This document shows positions 41,571 to 51,772 of a DNA stretch of 64,000 bases, piece after piece (position 1 is the first letter of the stretch; each line of letters opens with the position of its first letter). Made by a program: the position numbers and the translations under genes. Under the pieces are notes generated by a model. That model made no database searches, was not told where the DNA came from, and was given only the letters and a program-made list of their open reading frames with translations. Source of the DNA: Staphylococcus argensis (GTDB taxonomy: Bacteria > Bacillota > Bacilli > Staphylococcales > Staphylococcaceae); assembly GCF_002902305.1 (NCBI RefSeq), contig NZ_PPPX01000001.1, positions 815,655 to 879,654 on the forward strand, read 5' to 3'.

Positions 41571-42728
41571 ATGAGTGAATTAGAATTTGTTACGCAACAC
41601 CGACGGCATTTACATGCGCATCCAGAGTTAAGCTTACATGAATTTCAAACGACAGAATATATCGTGAAGTTTCTTGAAGATTTAGGCATTGATTATGAGC
41701 GCCCTCTCGATACAGGCGCTATTGCCTATCTAGAAGGTAATGGTGATCATACGATTGCTTATCGAGCAGATATCGATGCGTTACCTATCTTTGAAGAGAA
41801 TGATGTAGACTATCGAAGTCAAGAAGACAACGTGATGCACGCGTGTGGTCATGATGGACATACAACGGCACTTATGCTGTTTGTCCAAAGATGTAAACGA
41901 CTCAGTGACGAAGGTCGATTGCCGCAAAATGTTGTCTTTATTTTCCAACCAGCTGAAGAAACAGGTGGTGGCGCGAACCGTTTAATCAAAGCGGGTGCGT
42001 TCGAAACTTATGATATTGAAGCGGTCTTCGGTATCCATGTCATGCCTTTCGTCGATGAAGGTCATGTTGCTTTGCGTGATGAGGAAATCACTGCTAGTGC
42101 GACAGAATATCGCTTTTTCTTAAATGGCCTATCTAGTCACGTCGCGGATAAAGAGCAAGGTCGTTCATGCGGTGAAGCCTTACAGCACGTACTGACACAA
42201 GTCGGTCAAATTCAGCAGTTTCATCTCAATGGCTTGAAACGTAATATCGTACATATGGGACACTTTGAAGCAGGTGAAGCGATTAATACAGTGCCTAGTC
42301 ACGGTTATTTAGAAGGTACAATTCGTACATATGATATGCAAGATCTAGCTATTGTTAAAAATCAAATGGAACGCATTGCTGAAAGTGTGAAAGCACTTTT
42401 CAATGTAGACTGTGAAGTGAAATTTGAAGAAGGTTACCCCCCTACTTATAATGCACCTGAACTCAGAAAGTTCGTCGACAAAGGTATAACCGAAGCTGGT
42501 TTAGGTATCATCGATAAACCAACGCCATATCTCTTTGGGGAAGATTTCAGTTTCTATAGTCAACTTGCGCCAAGTTATTTCGTGTTTGTAGGAACACGAG
42601 ACGAAAGTAAAGGTTATGTCACTGGATTACATACCTCTCATTTAAACTTTAATGAAAGTATGCTCATTCGTGTGGCAGATTATTATGAACAAATCTTAAT
42701 GAACTACGAAGAGGTGCTTGCACAATGA
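41571..42728 (+). CDS. M20 family amidohydrolase, probable N-acetyldiaminopimelate deacetylase
   Basis: 385 residues, M20D peptidase family. The metal ligands are in HACGHDGHT (about residues 93-101) and the Glu pair of [10 protein letters not shown], with VFGIHVMP and a late LHTSHLNF. Position between dapD and lysA and the need for a deacetylase after the acetyl-transferase step point to N-acetyl-L,L-DAP deacetylase (dapL/ykuR role). The family also includes hippurate hydrolases and auxin-conjugate hydrolases, so the substrate is inferred from context. GGATGG precedes ATG 41571. Its last four bases overlap the next gene. Confidence 0.85.
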   Translation: MSELEFVTQHRRHLHAHPELSLHEFQTTEYIVKFLEDLGIDYERPLDTGAIAYLEGNGDHTIAYRADIDALPIFEENDVDYRSQEDNVMHACGHDGHTTALMLFVQRCKRLSDEGRLPQNVVFIFQPAEETGGGANRLIKAGAFETYDIEAVFGIHVMPFVDEGHVALRDEEITASATEYRFFLNGLSSHVADKEQGRSCGEALQHVLTQVGQIQQFHLNGLKRNIVHMGHFEAGEAINTVPSHGYLEGTIRTYDMQDLAIVKNQMERIAESVKALFNVDCEVKFEEGYPPTYNAPELRKFVDKGITEAGLGIIDKPTPYLFGEDFSFYSQLAPSYFVFVGTRDESKGYVTGLHTSHLNFNESMLIRVADYYEQILMNYEEVLAQ

Positions 42729-43798
42729 CAGCGATTTGGTCAGTAGATCGTCAGACGTTTATAGATAATGCACAACATGTTAAAGGTAATAACAATGTGA
42801 TGGCTGTCGTGAAGAATAATGCGTATCACTATGGATTAGAATTCGCTGTTGACTCCTTTCTAAAAGCTGGCATAGATACGTTTAGTACGACTTCTTTAAA
42901 GGAAGCGGTTCGTGTACGTAAGCTAGCGCCAGAAGCAACAATCTTTCTCATGAATCCGAGCTATGAGTTCGACACGGTACGCCAGTACGACATTCAAATG
43001 ACTTTACCTTCTTTGGATTATTATTATCGTCATAAAGAACAACTGCAAGGTATTAAAGTTCATATTGAATTTGAGAACTTGCTACATCGTTCTGGCTTTA
43101 GAACACTTGCTGAGATTCATGAAGTATTAAGTGCGATTGAGCAAGAAGATGAAGATCAGCGCGTCATTGTTGAAGGATTATGGACACACTTTGGTTATGC
43201 CGACGAATTCGATGTGTCAGAATATCAAATTGAAAGACAAGCTTGGTTAAAGATTGTCGATACACTGCTTTCAGAGGGTTATCATTTTAACCTGATTCAC
43301 GCGCAAAATAGTGCGAGTTACTATCGCGAAGAGGGCTTACTCCCCCACCATACTCATGCACGTATAGGTATCGCTCTATACGGTTCACGACCTTACAGCT
43401 CACTTGATCCGAGCGAAATCACGCAAGCACTAACGCTCAAAGCGAATGTCATTCAAATTCGAGACGTGCATCAAGGAGATTACTGCGGCTATAGCTTTGC
43501 TTTCGAAGTCACAAAGCCTCATACGAGATTAGCAGTCGTTGATATCGGTTATGGCGATGGTGTCCTTAAGTCTCGTGCACAGCATGATGTGCTGATTCAC
43601 GGCCGTCGTTTCCCTATTCGTGCTTTGATGATGAGCCATATGTTTGTAGAAGTAGATGAGACAGTCCATGCAGAAGATGAGGTTATATTATATAATGGTG
43701 ATATACGTGTAGATGAATTTACATTTAAAGGTGTGGGCGCGAACTCTGAACAACTCAGTGCGCTCAATCATCATTCATTGATAAAGGAGATACGATAA
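42725..43798 (+). CDS. alanine racemase family protein (Alr2-like)
   Basis: A PLP enzyme of 357 residues. The PLP lysine is Lys30 in [11 protein letters not shown], a variant of the canonical [38 protein letters not shown] and a C-terminal GVGANSEQ support the family. The second catalytic Tyr is likely in [10 protein letters not shown]. It matches the second alanine racemase of staphylococci, located in the lysine operon, between the deacetylase and lysA. Its real substrate in this operon is uncertain. A diaminopimelate or lysine racemization role is possible but not shown. Confidence 0.82.
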   Translation: MTAIWSVDRQTFIDNAQHVKGNNNVMAVVKNNAYHYGLEFAVDSFLKAGIDTFSTTSLKEAVRVRKLAPEATIFLMNPSYEFDTVRQYDIQMTLPSLDYYYRHKEQLQGIKVHIEFENLLHRSGFRTLAEIHEVLSAIEQEDEDQRVIVEGLWTHFGYADEFDVSEYQIERQAWLKIVDTLLSEGYHFNLIHAQNSASYYREEGLLPHHTHARIGIALYGSRPYSSLDPSEITQALTLKANVIQIRDVHQGDYCGYSFAFEVTKPHTRLAVVDIGYGDGVLKSRAQHDVLIHGRRFPIRALMMSHMFVEVDETVHAEDEVILYNGDIRVDEFTFKGVGANSEQLSALNHHSLIKEIR

Positions 43799-43801
43799 GT
43801 T

Positions 43802-45067
43802 ATGGCTGTTAAATATAATGAGTATGGTGAATTAACGATGGGTGGTACGAGCTTAAAGACCCTCGCTCAGAGCTTTGGTACCCCTGCTTTCGTTTATGAT
43901 GAGGACGAAATTCGTAATCAAATGCGTCGTTATCACGAGGCTTTTCGTAAAAGTGGCCTGAAATACAATATTTCTTACGCATCAAAAGCTTTTACTTGCC
44001 TACAAATGGTCAAATTGGTCGACGAAGAGGATTTACAACTCGATGTCGTGTCAGAAGGCGAGCTATACACAGCACTCGCTGCAGGTTTTGACCCATCACG
44101 AATCCACTTCCATGGCAATAATAAGACGAAACGTGAAATTCAATATGCATTGGAAAATCATGTCGGTTATATCGTGATTGATGCTCTAGAAGAAATTGAT
44201 TTAATCAATAAATATGCGAGCGAGCCGGTAGATGTGGTAGTTCGCTTGAACCCTGGTGTTGAAGCACATACGCATGAGTTTATTCAAACGGGTCAAGAAG
44301 ATAGTAAATTTGGTCTTTCAATCAAACATGGTTTAGCTAAAGAAGCAATCGAAGCGATTAATGACAAAGAGAAATTGAATCTCAAAGGGGTTCACTTCCA
44401 TATCGGTTCTCAAATCGAAGGTACAGAAGCAATGATCGAAACTGCGAAACTCGTGCTTCAATGGTTAAAAGACAATAACATCGAGGTTGAATTACTCAAT
44501 TTAGGTGGTGGCTTCGGTATTAAATATGTAGATGGTGACACGAGCTTCCCTATCGAAGAAGGCATCGCAGAAATTACGAGTGCGATTAAAGAAACAGCTG
44601 AATCATTGGATTACCCTGTGCCAGAAATTGGTGTTGAACCAGGACGTTCTATCGTTGGTGAAGCGGGCGTGACTTTATACGAAGTCGGAACAATTAAAGA
44701 AATCCCAGGTGTAAATAAGTATGTTTCTGTAGACGGTGGTATGAGTGATCATATCCGCACAGCATTATATGATGCTGATTACGAAGCGCTATTAGTCAAT
44801 CGTGAGGAAGAAGCGGATGAAACGGTAACGGTTGCTGGTAAACTCTGTGAGTCAGGCGACATCATCGTGCGTGAAGCGAAACTTCCTTCGTCTGTACAAC
44901 GCGGTGATTATTTAGCTATTCTTTCAACAGGTGCTTATCATTATTCAATGGCATCAAACTACAATCAAATGCAGAAACCACCTGTATTCTTTATGAAAGA
45001 TGGTAAAGCGCGTGAAGTGATTAAACGTCAATCTCTACGTCAACTCATCATCAATGATACGAAATAA
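43802..45067 (+). CDS. lysA: diaminopimelate decarboxylase
   Basis: Last step of lysine synthesis, decarboxylating meso-DAP. 421 residues, fold-type III PLP enzyme. The PLP lysine is in ISYASKAFTC (about residue 63), followed by HGNNKT, GVHFHIGSQI, LNLGGGFGI, the EPGRSIVGEAG block and the active CESGD near 350. ATG 43802 is three bases after the previous stop with AAGGAG upstream. Ends with a bidirectional 40-bp palindromic terminator. Confidence 0.96.
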   Translation: MAVKYNEYGELTMGGTSLKTLAQSFGTPAFVYDEDEIRNQMRRYHEAFRKSGLKYNISYASKAFTCLQMVKLVDEEDLQLDVVSEGELYTALAAGFDPSRIHFHGNNKTKREIQYALENHVGYIVIDALEEIDLINKYASEPVDVVVRLNPGVEAHTHEFIQTGQEDSKFGLSIKHGLAKEAIEAINDKEKLNLKGVHFHIGSQIEGTEAMIETAKLVLQWLKDNNIEVELLNLGGGFGIKYVDGDTSFPIEEGIAEITSAIKETAESLDYPVPEIGVEPGRSIVGEAGVTLYEVGTIKEIPGVNKYVSVDGGMSDHIRTALYDADYEALLVNREEEADETVTVAGKLCESGDIIVREAKLPSSVQRGDYLAILSTGAYHYSMASNYNQMQKPPVFFMKDGKAREVIKRQSLRQLIINDTK

Positions 45068-45074
45068 AGTTAAA

Positions 45075-45114
45075 GACACAAAAAAGAGCCTTAATTAAGG
45101 CTCTTTTTTGTGTC
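45075..45114. terminator. perfect 40-bp palindromic bidirectional terminator (lysA/cspA)
   Basis: GACACAAAAAAGAGCCTTAA is followed directly by its exact reverse complement. The six-base A and T runs on either side of the GAGCC stem let it work for both lysA and cspA. Confidence 0.9.
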
Positions 45115-45135
45115 AATTGGTATTAAAATCTATAA

Positions 45136-45336
45136 TTATAGTTTAACAACGTTTGCAGCTTGAGGACCGCGGTCGCCTTCAACTACTTCAAATTCAACTG
45201 ATTGACCTTCTTCTAATGATTTGTAACCTTTTTGGTTAATAGCTGAGAAGTGTACGAATACGTCGTTTTCTCCTTCAACTTCGATAAAACCAAAACCTTT
45301 TTCAGCGTTAAACCATTTAACTGTACCTTGTTTCAT
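45136..45336 (-). CDS. cspA: cold-shock protein CspA
   Basis: A 66-residue single cold-shock domain. The RNA-binding motifs are GFGFIEVEG (RNP1) and VFVHFSAI (RNP2). It binds single-stranded RNA and DNA and relieves structure in the cold. Its start at 45336 gives [14 protein letters not shown] as in other Csp proteins, with GGAGG nine bases upstream; the frame is open ten codons further upstream but lacks family similarity there. Confidence 0.96.
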   Translation of the reverse strand: MKQGTVKWFNAEKGFGFIEVEGENDVFVHFSAINQKGYKSLEEGQSVEFEVVEGDRGPQAANVVKL

Positions 45337-45516
45337 ATCTGTGAAACCTCCAAGACTAAAATTCAATCAATATGCGTTATTCGCATATTACAAAAAATAC
45401 GGTTTCACAGTCAAACTGAAATACAATATTCTTTGCAATATGGAATAATACTTATTGCTTGATTACCAGTATACGTTAAAGCATGTTAAAATGCAATACA
45501 ATTATCAAAAAAGGAA

Positions 45517-45825
45517 TTATTCAATAATTGGTAGATTATAATAAACTTCGTTATTATTTAATACTATGAAACTATAAAATATTTGTAGGTCTTCGTCACA
45601 ATCTTCACAGAACCCTAGTTCACAGTTATTGTAAAAGGCATGTATGTTGTACTTCCCTACGATATAGTTATCATAGTATGCTTTAGCCTTAGTAATCAAT
45701 TTACGATAAGCATCTAACATCTCGGCGTAAGTTTCATAGTTGTAACGTTCAATAATACAGTCTGTCCAGTCACTAAAAAGCCACCAACCTTCGTAATCAG
45801 CTCTGATCTTTGTAACTGTCCACAT
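45517..45825 (-). CDS. DUF1033-like protein
   Basis: 102 residues, acidic, with many Tyr and Trp. MWTVTKIRADYEGWWLFSDW at the N-terminus and CELGFCEDCDEDLQIFYSF near 70-88 fit the DUF1033 family as I remember it. Three cysteines sit close together (about residues 68, 73 and 76), possibly a metal site. No function is known. It lies alone between cspA and acyP. AAAGGA precedes the start. Confidence 0.72.
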   Translation of the reverse strand: MWTVTKIRADYEGWWLFSDWTDCIIERYNYETYAEMLDAYRKLITKAKAYYDNYIVGKYNIHAFYNNCELGFCEDCDEDLQIFYSFIVLNNNEVYYNLPIIE

Positions 45826-46104
45826 CCCTTATTACATCCTTTCGATTATCTCGCTATACGCAATTTGAATACCTTTACTATGAGTTGATACCAAAATATT
45901 CTGAGACTTTCACTACCCATCTTATTAGAATTTAGATAAGTGATAGCGCGCTTTACGTATGTAACAAAGTAACTATAATATTTTCAGAGTTTATAAATCA
46001 AGTTTTACGACTCATACTTTCGACCGATGTTACACTACGAGTGCAACGCAAATATTAGTTTTGCGCCTTAAAATTTCGTATAATAAGTATATGAGGTGAT
46101 ATGA

Positions 46105-46374
46105 ATGGAACGTAAGCATATGAAAGTGTATGGCACTGTTCAAGGTGTTGGATTTCGTTACTATACACAGAAGTTAGCTAAAAAATATGGTGTAGTCGGC
46201 ACGGTGCAAAATGTGCAAGACTATGTAGAAATATATGCGCAAGGTGACACAGAACCGCTAGCACAATTTGTCGAAGCTGTATCACAAGGCGCTTCCCCTG
46301 CTTCAAAAGTTGAAGATGTTGATATTGAAACATTAGAAGTTGACGAAAGCTTAAAGAAATTTAAAACAATATAA
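46105..46374 (+). CDS. acyP: acylphosphatase
   Basis: Hydrolyses carboxyl-phosphate bonds in acyl phosphates. 89 residues, the standard length. The catalytic Arg is in GTVQGVGFRYYTQ (about residues 11-23), and the Asn is in GTVQNVQDYVEI. GAGGTGAT precedes ATG 46105. TATAAT at 46079-46084 is a likely -10. The next gene starts 13 bases after its stop, so it may lead a three-gene operon with the XpaC-like and TelA-like genes. Confidence 0.93.
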   Translation: MERKHMKVYGTVQGVGFRYYTQKLAKKYGVVGTVQNVQDYVEIYAQGDTEPLAQFVEAVSQGASPASKVEDVDIETLEVDESLKKFKTI

Positions 46375-46387
46375 AGGAAGATGAAAC

Positions 46388-47011
46388 TTGAGATATAACA
46401 TTTCTCGTATTATTGGCGCTGCCTTTGCATTTCCAGTTGCTGTCATTGCTTGGATAGTCAGTTTATTTGCGTTAGACATCTATGTCATTATCGATGTGTT
46501 AATCTCAATTGTGACGTTCGGAATCGTTTACTTCCCTACCCAACGTCTTTCTTCACGAAAGTATCTTCAAGAAATAGGTTTATCCCGTAGAGATTATCGA
46601 TTCGTTCGTCATCAACTTAACGATGCTCAAGACAAGATTAGACGTATCTTGAGAACGTTTATGAATGTACGTTCGATTAAAGATTTTAAACAGGTAAACG
46701 AGATTTATCGCATTGCACGAGCGATCTATTATACCGTAAAGCAACAACCGTCGAAGTTCTTTATCGTAGAAAGTTTCTTCTATTCGCATATCGATAATGC
46801 ATTGAATCTTATCGAAGCTTATACGCGTCTCACACGCTCACCGAAGAAGACATCGACAGAGAAGCAAAAGCTTGAGCAAACACGTATTACGCTAGATGAA
46901 ATCAAGCGAACGTTAACAGCTGATTTGAGACGCTTGAACGAGGATGACTATCAAACGTTAGATGTCGAAATGGAAGTTAACCGTATGGAGCAAAAGCGCT
47001 ATCGTAACTAA
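46388..47011 (+). CDS. XpaC-like 5-bromo-4-chloroindolyl phosphate hydrolysis family protein
   Basis: 207 residues. Two hydrophobic segments close together (about 8-28 and 31-50) are followed by a charged, helical C-terminal part with KYLQEIGLSRRDYRFVRHQL and YYTVKQQPSKFFIVESFFYSH. This fits the XpaC family, nearly always beside telA. The biochemical role is unclear despite the name. It starts at TTG 46388, preceded by AAAGGAAG; the ATG at 46381 in another frame makes only four residues. Confidence 0.8.
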   Translation: MRYNISRIIGAAFAFPVAVIAWIVSLFALDIYVIIDVLISIVTFGIVYFPTQRLSSRKYLQEIGLSRRDYRFVRHQLNDAQDKIRRILRTFMNVRSIKDFKQVNEIYRIARAIYYTVKQQPSKFFIVESFFYSHIDNALNLIEAYTRLTRSPKKTSTEKQKLEQTRITLDEIKRTLTADLRRLNEDDYQTLDVEMEVNRMEQKRYRN

Positions 47012-47038
47012 AATGTATGAAGAAATGGAGCGAATGAC

Positions 47039-48181
47039 ATGTCTAAAGACAAAGATATCATGAATTCTTACCCTTTAGATCACTATTTGAATGACAATTC
47101 ACAGACAGAGACTCATTTGCAAGAACCACAACATAACTTTACTACAGAAGAGCAACAACAAATCGATCGTTTAGCAGAACAAATCACACCTATGGAGCAT
47201 GAATCGTTGCTCAATTATGGCACAGAAGCTCAGAATCAAATGTCGCAGTTCTCTCATCGCATATTGAATGAAGTAAAGTCTGCAGATGTGGGACCTGTGG
47301 GTGAAACGTTAAATGGCTTGATGAAAAAGTTGAAATCTGTGAATCCTGATGATTTAAATGTGGAGAATCAATCAAAACTTAAACGTTTATTTAAAAGAGC
47401 TAAAGCTTCAGTCAATGAAGTGTTCTCTCGCATGCAATCCGTCGGTGCTCAAATTGATCGTATTTCAATAGAATTAGATAAGCATAAAGGCAACTTGAAA
47501 CAAGATATCGATTTACTCGATGAACTTTATGATCAGAACAAACACTACTTCGATGATTTAACATTGTATATTGCAGCTGCACAAAAGAAACAACAGCAAA
47601 TTGAAAGTGAGACGTTGCCTGAATTAAGAGCGCACGCCCAACAAACCGATAATCAGATGGATGTACAAGCTATCGCCGATATGGAGCAGTTTCAAGAACG
47701 TTTAGGCAAACGTATTTACGACTTACAACTATCGCGCCAAATTGCATTACAAACTGCACCTCAAATCCGCATGATACAGAATGTCAATCAGGCTTTAGCT
47801 GAGAAGATTCAAAGCTCTATCTTAACGAGCATTCCATTGTGGAAGAACCAAATGTCTATCGCACTCACGTTGATGCGTCAACGTCACGCTGTGTCAGCAC
47901 AGAAAGCAGTGACTGATACGACGAATGACTTATTAAAAACAAATGCTTCCATGCTGAAAGAAAATGCTGTTGATACTGCACGCGAGAATGAACGTGGCGT
48001 GGTTGACTTAGAAACATTGAAGACGACGCAAAATGATATCATTGAGACGATTCAGCAGACGCTACAAATACAACAAGAAGGACGTGCACAACGTCAAAAA
48101 GCAGAACATGAACTCGTGGGACTTGAGCAAGATTTAAAGCAACAATTATTATCGATGAAACAGAACTCACCACATCAATGA
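47039..48181 (+). CDS. TelA-like toxic anion resistance protein
   Basis: A soluble, helical protein of 380 residues rich in Gln and Glu. Blocks such as LLNYGTEAQNQMSQFSHRIL, QKKQQQIES, RIYDLQLSRQIALQTAPQIRMIQ and SIPLWKNQMSIAL are typical of the TelA family. Members are linked to tellurite, lantibiotic and cell-wall stress tolerance; the mechanism is unknown. It follows the XpaC-like gene by 27 bases with GGAG before ATG 47039. Confidence 0.88.
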   Translation: MSKDKDIMNSYPLDHYLNDNSQTETHLQEPQHNFTTEEQQQIDRLAEQITPMEHESLLNYGTEAQNQMSQFSHRILNEVKSADVGPVGETLNGLMKKLKSVNPDDLNVENQSKLKRLFKRAKASVNEVFSRMQSVGAQIDRISIELDKHKGNLKQDIDLLDELYDQNKHYFDDLTLYIAAAQKKQQQIESETLPELRAHAQQTDNQMDVQAIADMEQFQERLGKRIYDLQLSRQIALQTAPQIRMIQNVNQALAEKIQSSILTSIPLWKNQMSIALTLMRQRHAVSAQKAVTDTTNDLLKTNASMLKENAVDTARENERGVVDLETLKTTQNDIIETIQQTLQIQQEGRAQRQKAEHELVGLEQDLKQQLLSMKQNSPHQ

Positions 48182-48198
48182 ATTAAATAACTTAAAGA

Positions 48199-48236
48199 AA
48201 TGAGATGGAATGATGAAGGTTCCATCTCATTTTTTA
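48199..48236 (+). terminator. terminator after the TelA-like gene
   Basis: AATGAGATGGAA pairs with TTCCATCTCATT, followed by TTTTTAT. Confidence 0.9.
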
Positions 48237-48345
48237 TATAAAGAGACGTAATCGATCTATAGTTCGCTTCATTACTACTTTGAGCACTCTTATACGAGAG
48301 AGCAACACATCTTTCCTTTCTGCCCTACTGTTCCCCTCTATACAT

Positions 48346-48389
48346 CAAAAAATGCCAGGATGATTGTTTTGAAATCACCCTAGCATTTA
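48346..48389 (-). terminator. terminator after brnQ
   Basis: On the minus strand AAATGCTAGGGTGATTT pairs with AATCATCCTGGCATTTT, followed by a T-run. Confidence 0.85.
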
Positions 48390-48400
48390 AATCATAACGT

Positions 48401-49744
48401 CTATTCTTTTTCATAATGAATAGGTTCTTGTTTTTTTACGAATGTAGAAATAATGTAACCAATAATGACTGCAATAACCGCAATTGGGAACCATTCTAAT
48501 GAATAATCCTTCAATGGTAGATTTGCGATAAATGGTATTTTAACCCAACCTTGACTGTCGATCACACCAAGGATTGAAATAATTGTCACGATGAGTATCG
48601 TGAAGCGTTGTACGATAGGCTTCGTCGGTATGAAGCGAGCAAGTAGTATGAGGATAACTACTGTAATAGCAATTGGATAAATGACGCTTAATACCGGTAC
48701 AGACATTTTAATCACAGAGTTGAGACCCATATTAGCTAAGATAAAGCTGATGACTGTAAATAGGATCACGTAAGATTTATAAGAAATCTTTGGAAAAATT
48801 CTGTGGAAGTATTCTGATACGGATACGACTAAACCACAACCCGTAGTCAGACACGCAAGCGCAACGATGATTCCAAGCAAGTATTTCCCGAACGAGCCGA
48901 AACCAACCGTCGCAATCGTTGTAAGCAGATATGTACCGATATTCTGGTCATTCGCTTTCAACTGATGCATTTGACTATCTGAGATATGCATGTGGTTACC
49001 GATAGAGCCAACACAAATATAGATAATGATTAAACCTATAGCTGCGATAACCCCTGCTATCGCTGTTTGTTTAAAAATGTTATCAGCATGTGATACACCT
49101 GTCGCCTTCACTGCGTTCACTACGATCATTGAAAAGGCAATCGCTGCAATCGCATCCATTGTTAAGTATCCTTCAGTAAAGCCTTTAGAGAACCCACCTA
49201 AAGCTGAAGTATAAGGTGATACGCTCGTACTTTGTGCATTGCCACCGAAATCGATAAAGCCTTTGATAATCATAGCGAGAATCGTGATAAGTAAAAGTGG
49301 TGTCAGTAATGAACCCACACGATCCACCATCTTGTTGGGGTTAATACACAAGTACAGTACAATCAAGAAATAGATTAAACTGAAGATAAATAGCGCTAAG
49401 CTACTGTTCGTATGTGCGATCGGCGTTACAGTCATTTCAAAGGATGTAGATGCAGTACGCGGGATAGCGAACAATGGCCCTATTGTAAGATAAACGACCA
49501 TTAAAAAGATAACTGAAAACTTAGGAGAAATCTTATTTAATGAACCGATATAACCTTGTTTATCAACTGCGCCAATAATCACAGCCATTAAAGGTAAGCC
49601 AATACCTGTTAAAGCAAAGGCGATAATCGATGGCCAGAAGAATTGACCACTTTCAAGTCCTACATTGGGAGGAAATATTAAGTTTCCTGCTCCAAAGAAC
49701 ATTGCGAATAATGTAAATCCAATAATCCATGTATTCTTTCTCAT
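48401..49744 (-). CDS. brnQ: branched-chain amino acid transport system II carrier protein
   Basis: A sodium-coupled importer of leucine, isoleucine and valine. 447 residues with about 12 transmembrane helices. The family start ([17 protein letters not shown], about residues 10-26) and [27 protein letters not shown] blocks are clear. Staphylococci usually have two or three BrnQ paralogues; I cannot tell which this is. A CodY-like box sits about 73 bp before the start, as expected for a gene repressed when branched-chain amino acids are plentiful. Confidence 0.93.
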   Translation of the reverse strand: MRKNTWIIGFTLFAMFFGAGNLIFPPNVGLESGQFFWPSIIAFALTGIGLPLMAVIIGAVDKQGYIGSLNKISPKFSVIFLMVVYLTIGPLFAIPRTASTSFEMTVTPIAHTNSSLALFIFSLIYFLIVLYLCINPNKMVDRVGSLLTPLLLITILAMIIKGFIDFGGNAQSTSVSPYTSALGGFSKGFTEGYLTMDAIAAIAFSMIVVNAVKATGVSHADNIFKQTAIAGVIAAIGLIIIYICVGSIGNHMHISDSQMHQLKANDQNIGTYLLTTIATVGFGSFGKYLLGIIVALACLTTGCGLVVSVSEYFHRIFPKISYKSYVILFTVISFILANMGLNSVIKMSVPVLSVIYPIAITVVILILLARFIPTKPIVQRFTILIVTIISILGVIDSQGWVKIPFIANLPLKDYSLEWFPIAVIAVIIGYIISTFVKKQEPIHYEKE

Positions 49745-49816
49745 GTTAGTACTCCTTTAAATCAATTCATTAACAATATTTTATATTCTAACATGATAAA
49801 GAACAGGCGTCTATAA

Positions 49817-49831
49817 AAGTTTCAGAATATT
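49817..49831. promoter_or_regulatory. CodY-like box upstream of brnQ
   Basis: On the minus strand AATATTCTGAAACTT matches the CodY motif AATTTTCWGAAAATT at 13 of 15 positions. Confidence 0.5.
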
Positions 49832-49873
49832 TAAAAATAGTTATGTTAATTGTATTTTACAATGACTGTACGA

Positions 49874-51760
49874 CTAAAAAGATTTCAATAAAAGTTTCTT
49901 TAGTAACGGTGCAAGATGACTTGGTAAATTCTGCACGCCTTCAACAAAGATGGAGAATGTACCATAAATATTATGAATCGTTTCTTCTATGTCTTCAGTA
50001 ATCGGGTCTTGACTGAGAAAAACATTGAAGACTTCTATACCCATCTTACGTGCGGTTTCTACAGCTTCATACGTATCCAAGATACCATCTTGACTATAAT
50101 TGTATGCGGATGGTTCACCATCTGAGAAAACGATTAGGAAACGCTGTTGATGAGAGCGGCGAAGCAAACGTTCACTCGCAAGTCGAATTGCGACCCCATC
50201 TCGGTTATCATCTTGAGGCGTTAATGCCATAATACGTGCGCCTTCTCTATCAAAGTGTGAGCGGTCATAGTTGATGATTTCATCGATAATATTAGGTTGT
50301 TCGCGATCGTCTGCTTCAAACGCATCTTCATTGAATGCGAGAATCTCATGTTTCACTTGTAAGGCTTTAAGTGTTTCGTGGAAGAGCACCACGCCCTTGA
50401 TTGTTTCATCCATCTTGTCGTGCATACTGGCTGATGCATCGACTAATAGTGTGAATGTCGCGTCAAATTGACGACTGAGATCTTGTTTTTTATAGAATAG
50501 TTTATATTGGTCATCAATAAACCAGTTAATGAGGTCTCTTTGTAAGCGACCTTTCGTTAAGTTATGACGTTCATCTTGACGTTCACGTTCAATCGTTTTT
50601 TTAATAATTTGAGTGAGATCTTTAATTTCGTATTGCACATCTTTTTCAACTTCTAAATATTGACTGAAATATTCTGGTAAAATGTCAGGAACATTCCAAT
50701 CCACAGAGACGTTCTCATTAATTCCTTTTAAAGCAAAGAGCGAATTCTGACCCACCATGCCGCCGAGTTCATTATCAACAGTTTGACGGCTTCCTTTGCC
50801 TTTAGTAGAGGCGACATCGGTAATATCATCGCTCGCGTCACCTTCTCTGGCAGTATCATTGTTCGAAACGCTATCACTGGTTTCACCTTCATGCAATTCC
50901 ATCTCTAAATAAGATCCGCCCTCTGATTGACTATCTTGTGCCTTCGCTTCAATCTCTGCACTCGCAATATCTTCACTTGATTCTTCTGAATGTTGGTCAG
51001 TTTGACTGGCGTCCACGCGCTTCAACTGATCATCTTGCCATTCTTCTAGTTCAGAATAGACTTTCTTAGGAAGATAGTAATATTCGTTCAACATATCTTC
51101 TTTCAACAAATCATCAATTTGGAACATAATTCTTTGCGCCATATACATACTATCTTCGGAGCATGTGCAGTTAAAGAAGTCCGGCAAGTATTGGTACATC
51201 GCTACAAAGATATCGTCTAGGGAAGGATGTATCTCAGGCACATCGAAGAAATTCTGTTTGAGCACAGAACGTTCTAAATGTAGCAGCACTAAATCAGTAT
51301 AGGTCGTCTTCGTTTCATAGACCTTGATTTGCGATTCGGTATAACTAAGCCGAGTCTGGTTACGTAATTCAATTGCTGCACGTGTACTAGGACGTTCTTC
51401 CACGATTTGATTTAAAATACGTTGATCTTCCAACATTTTAAAAATTTGTTGATAGAGCTTGGGATGTTGGAACTCTTGTTCCTCTATCACTTCGTTGACA
51501 ATCGACGTGTCCATCCAGTGATAGCCGTAAGCAGCAAGCATCACGTCTGTCTTCAAACCGTTCGTCTCAATATACTTAGGTCGATGTGACCAGAATGTAC
51601 TCGTGATCAGTGTATTCTCAATCGGGTTATAGTAAGGAAACTTTTGAATCTTCACTTGTGTTTGTGGATTGCGTAGTAACAACCTAGCCAAATCCTGCAA
51701 CATCATGACTTGTTTCGCATCAAGTTGTTCGTCGTTAAACATGATAAAGCGTTCATTCAT
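49874..51760 (-). CDS. von Willebrand factor type A domain protein (CobT/NorD-like)
   Basis: 628 residues without membrane segments. The N-terminal half (about 1-250) is helical and unrecognised. A low-complexity acidic Ser/Glu/Asp linker spans about 255-330. The C-terminal vWA domain (about 430-628) has the MIDAS motif VDASASMHD and a later FSDGEPSAYNYSQDG. It is paired with the MoxR-type ATPase immediately upstream (12 bases), a pairing known from NorQ/NorD and CobS/CobT systems in which the two act as an ATP-driven remodelling or metal-insertion complex. The client here is unknown. It is not adjacent to cobalamin or nitric oxide reductase genes. Confidence 0.85.
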   Translation of the reverse strand: MNERFIMFNDEQLDAKQVMMLQDLARLLLRNPQTQVKIQKFPYYNPIENTLITSTFWSHRPKYIETNGLKTDVMLAAYGYHWMDTSIVNEVIEEQEFQHPKLYQQIFKMLEDQRILNQIVEERPSTRAAIELRNQTRLSYTESQIKVYETKTTYTDLVLLHLERSVLKQNFFDVPEIHPSLDDIFVAMYQYLPDFFNCTCSEDSMYMAQRIMFQIDDLLKEDMLNEYYYLPKKVYSELEEWQDDQLKRVDASQTDQHSEESSEDIASAEIEAKAQDSQSEGGSYLEMELHEGETSDSVSNNDTAREGDASDDITDVASTKGKGSRQTVDNELGGMVGQNSLFALKGINENVSVDWNVPDILPEYFSQYLEVEKDVQYEIKDLTQIIKKTIERERQDERHNLTKGRLQRDLINWFIDDQYKLFYKKQDLSRQFDATFTLLVDASASMHDKMDETIKGVVLFHETLKALQVKHEILAFNEDAFEADDREQPNIIDEIINYDRSHFDREGARIMALTPQDDNRDGVAIRLASERLLRRSHQQRFLIVFSDGEPSAYNYSQDGILDTYEAVETARKMGIEVFNVFLSQDPITEDIEETIHNIYGTFSIFVEGVQNLPSHLAPLLKKLLLKSF

Positions 51761-51772
51761 AGTTATCCCTCA

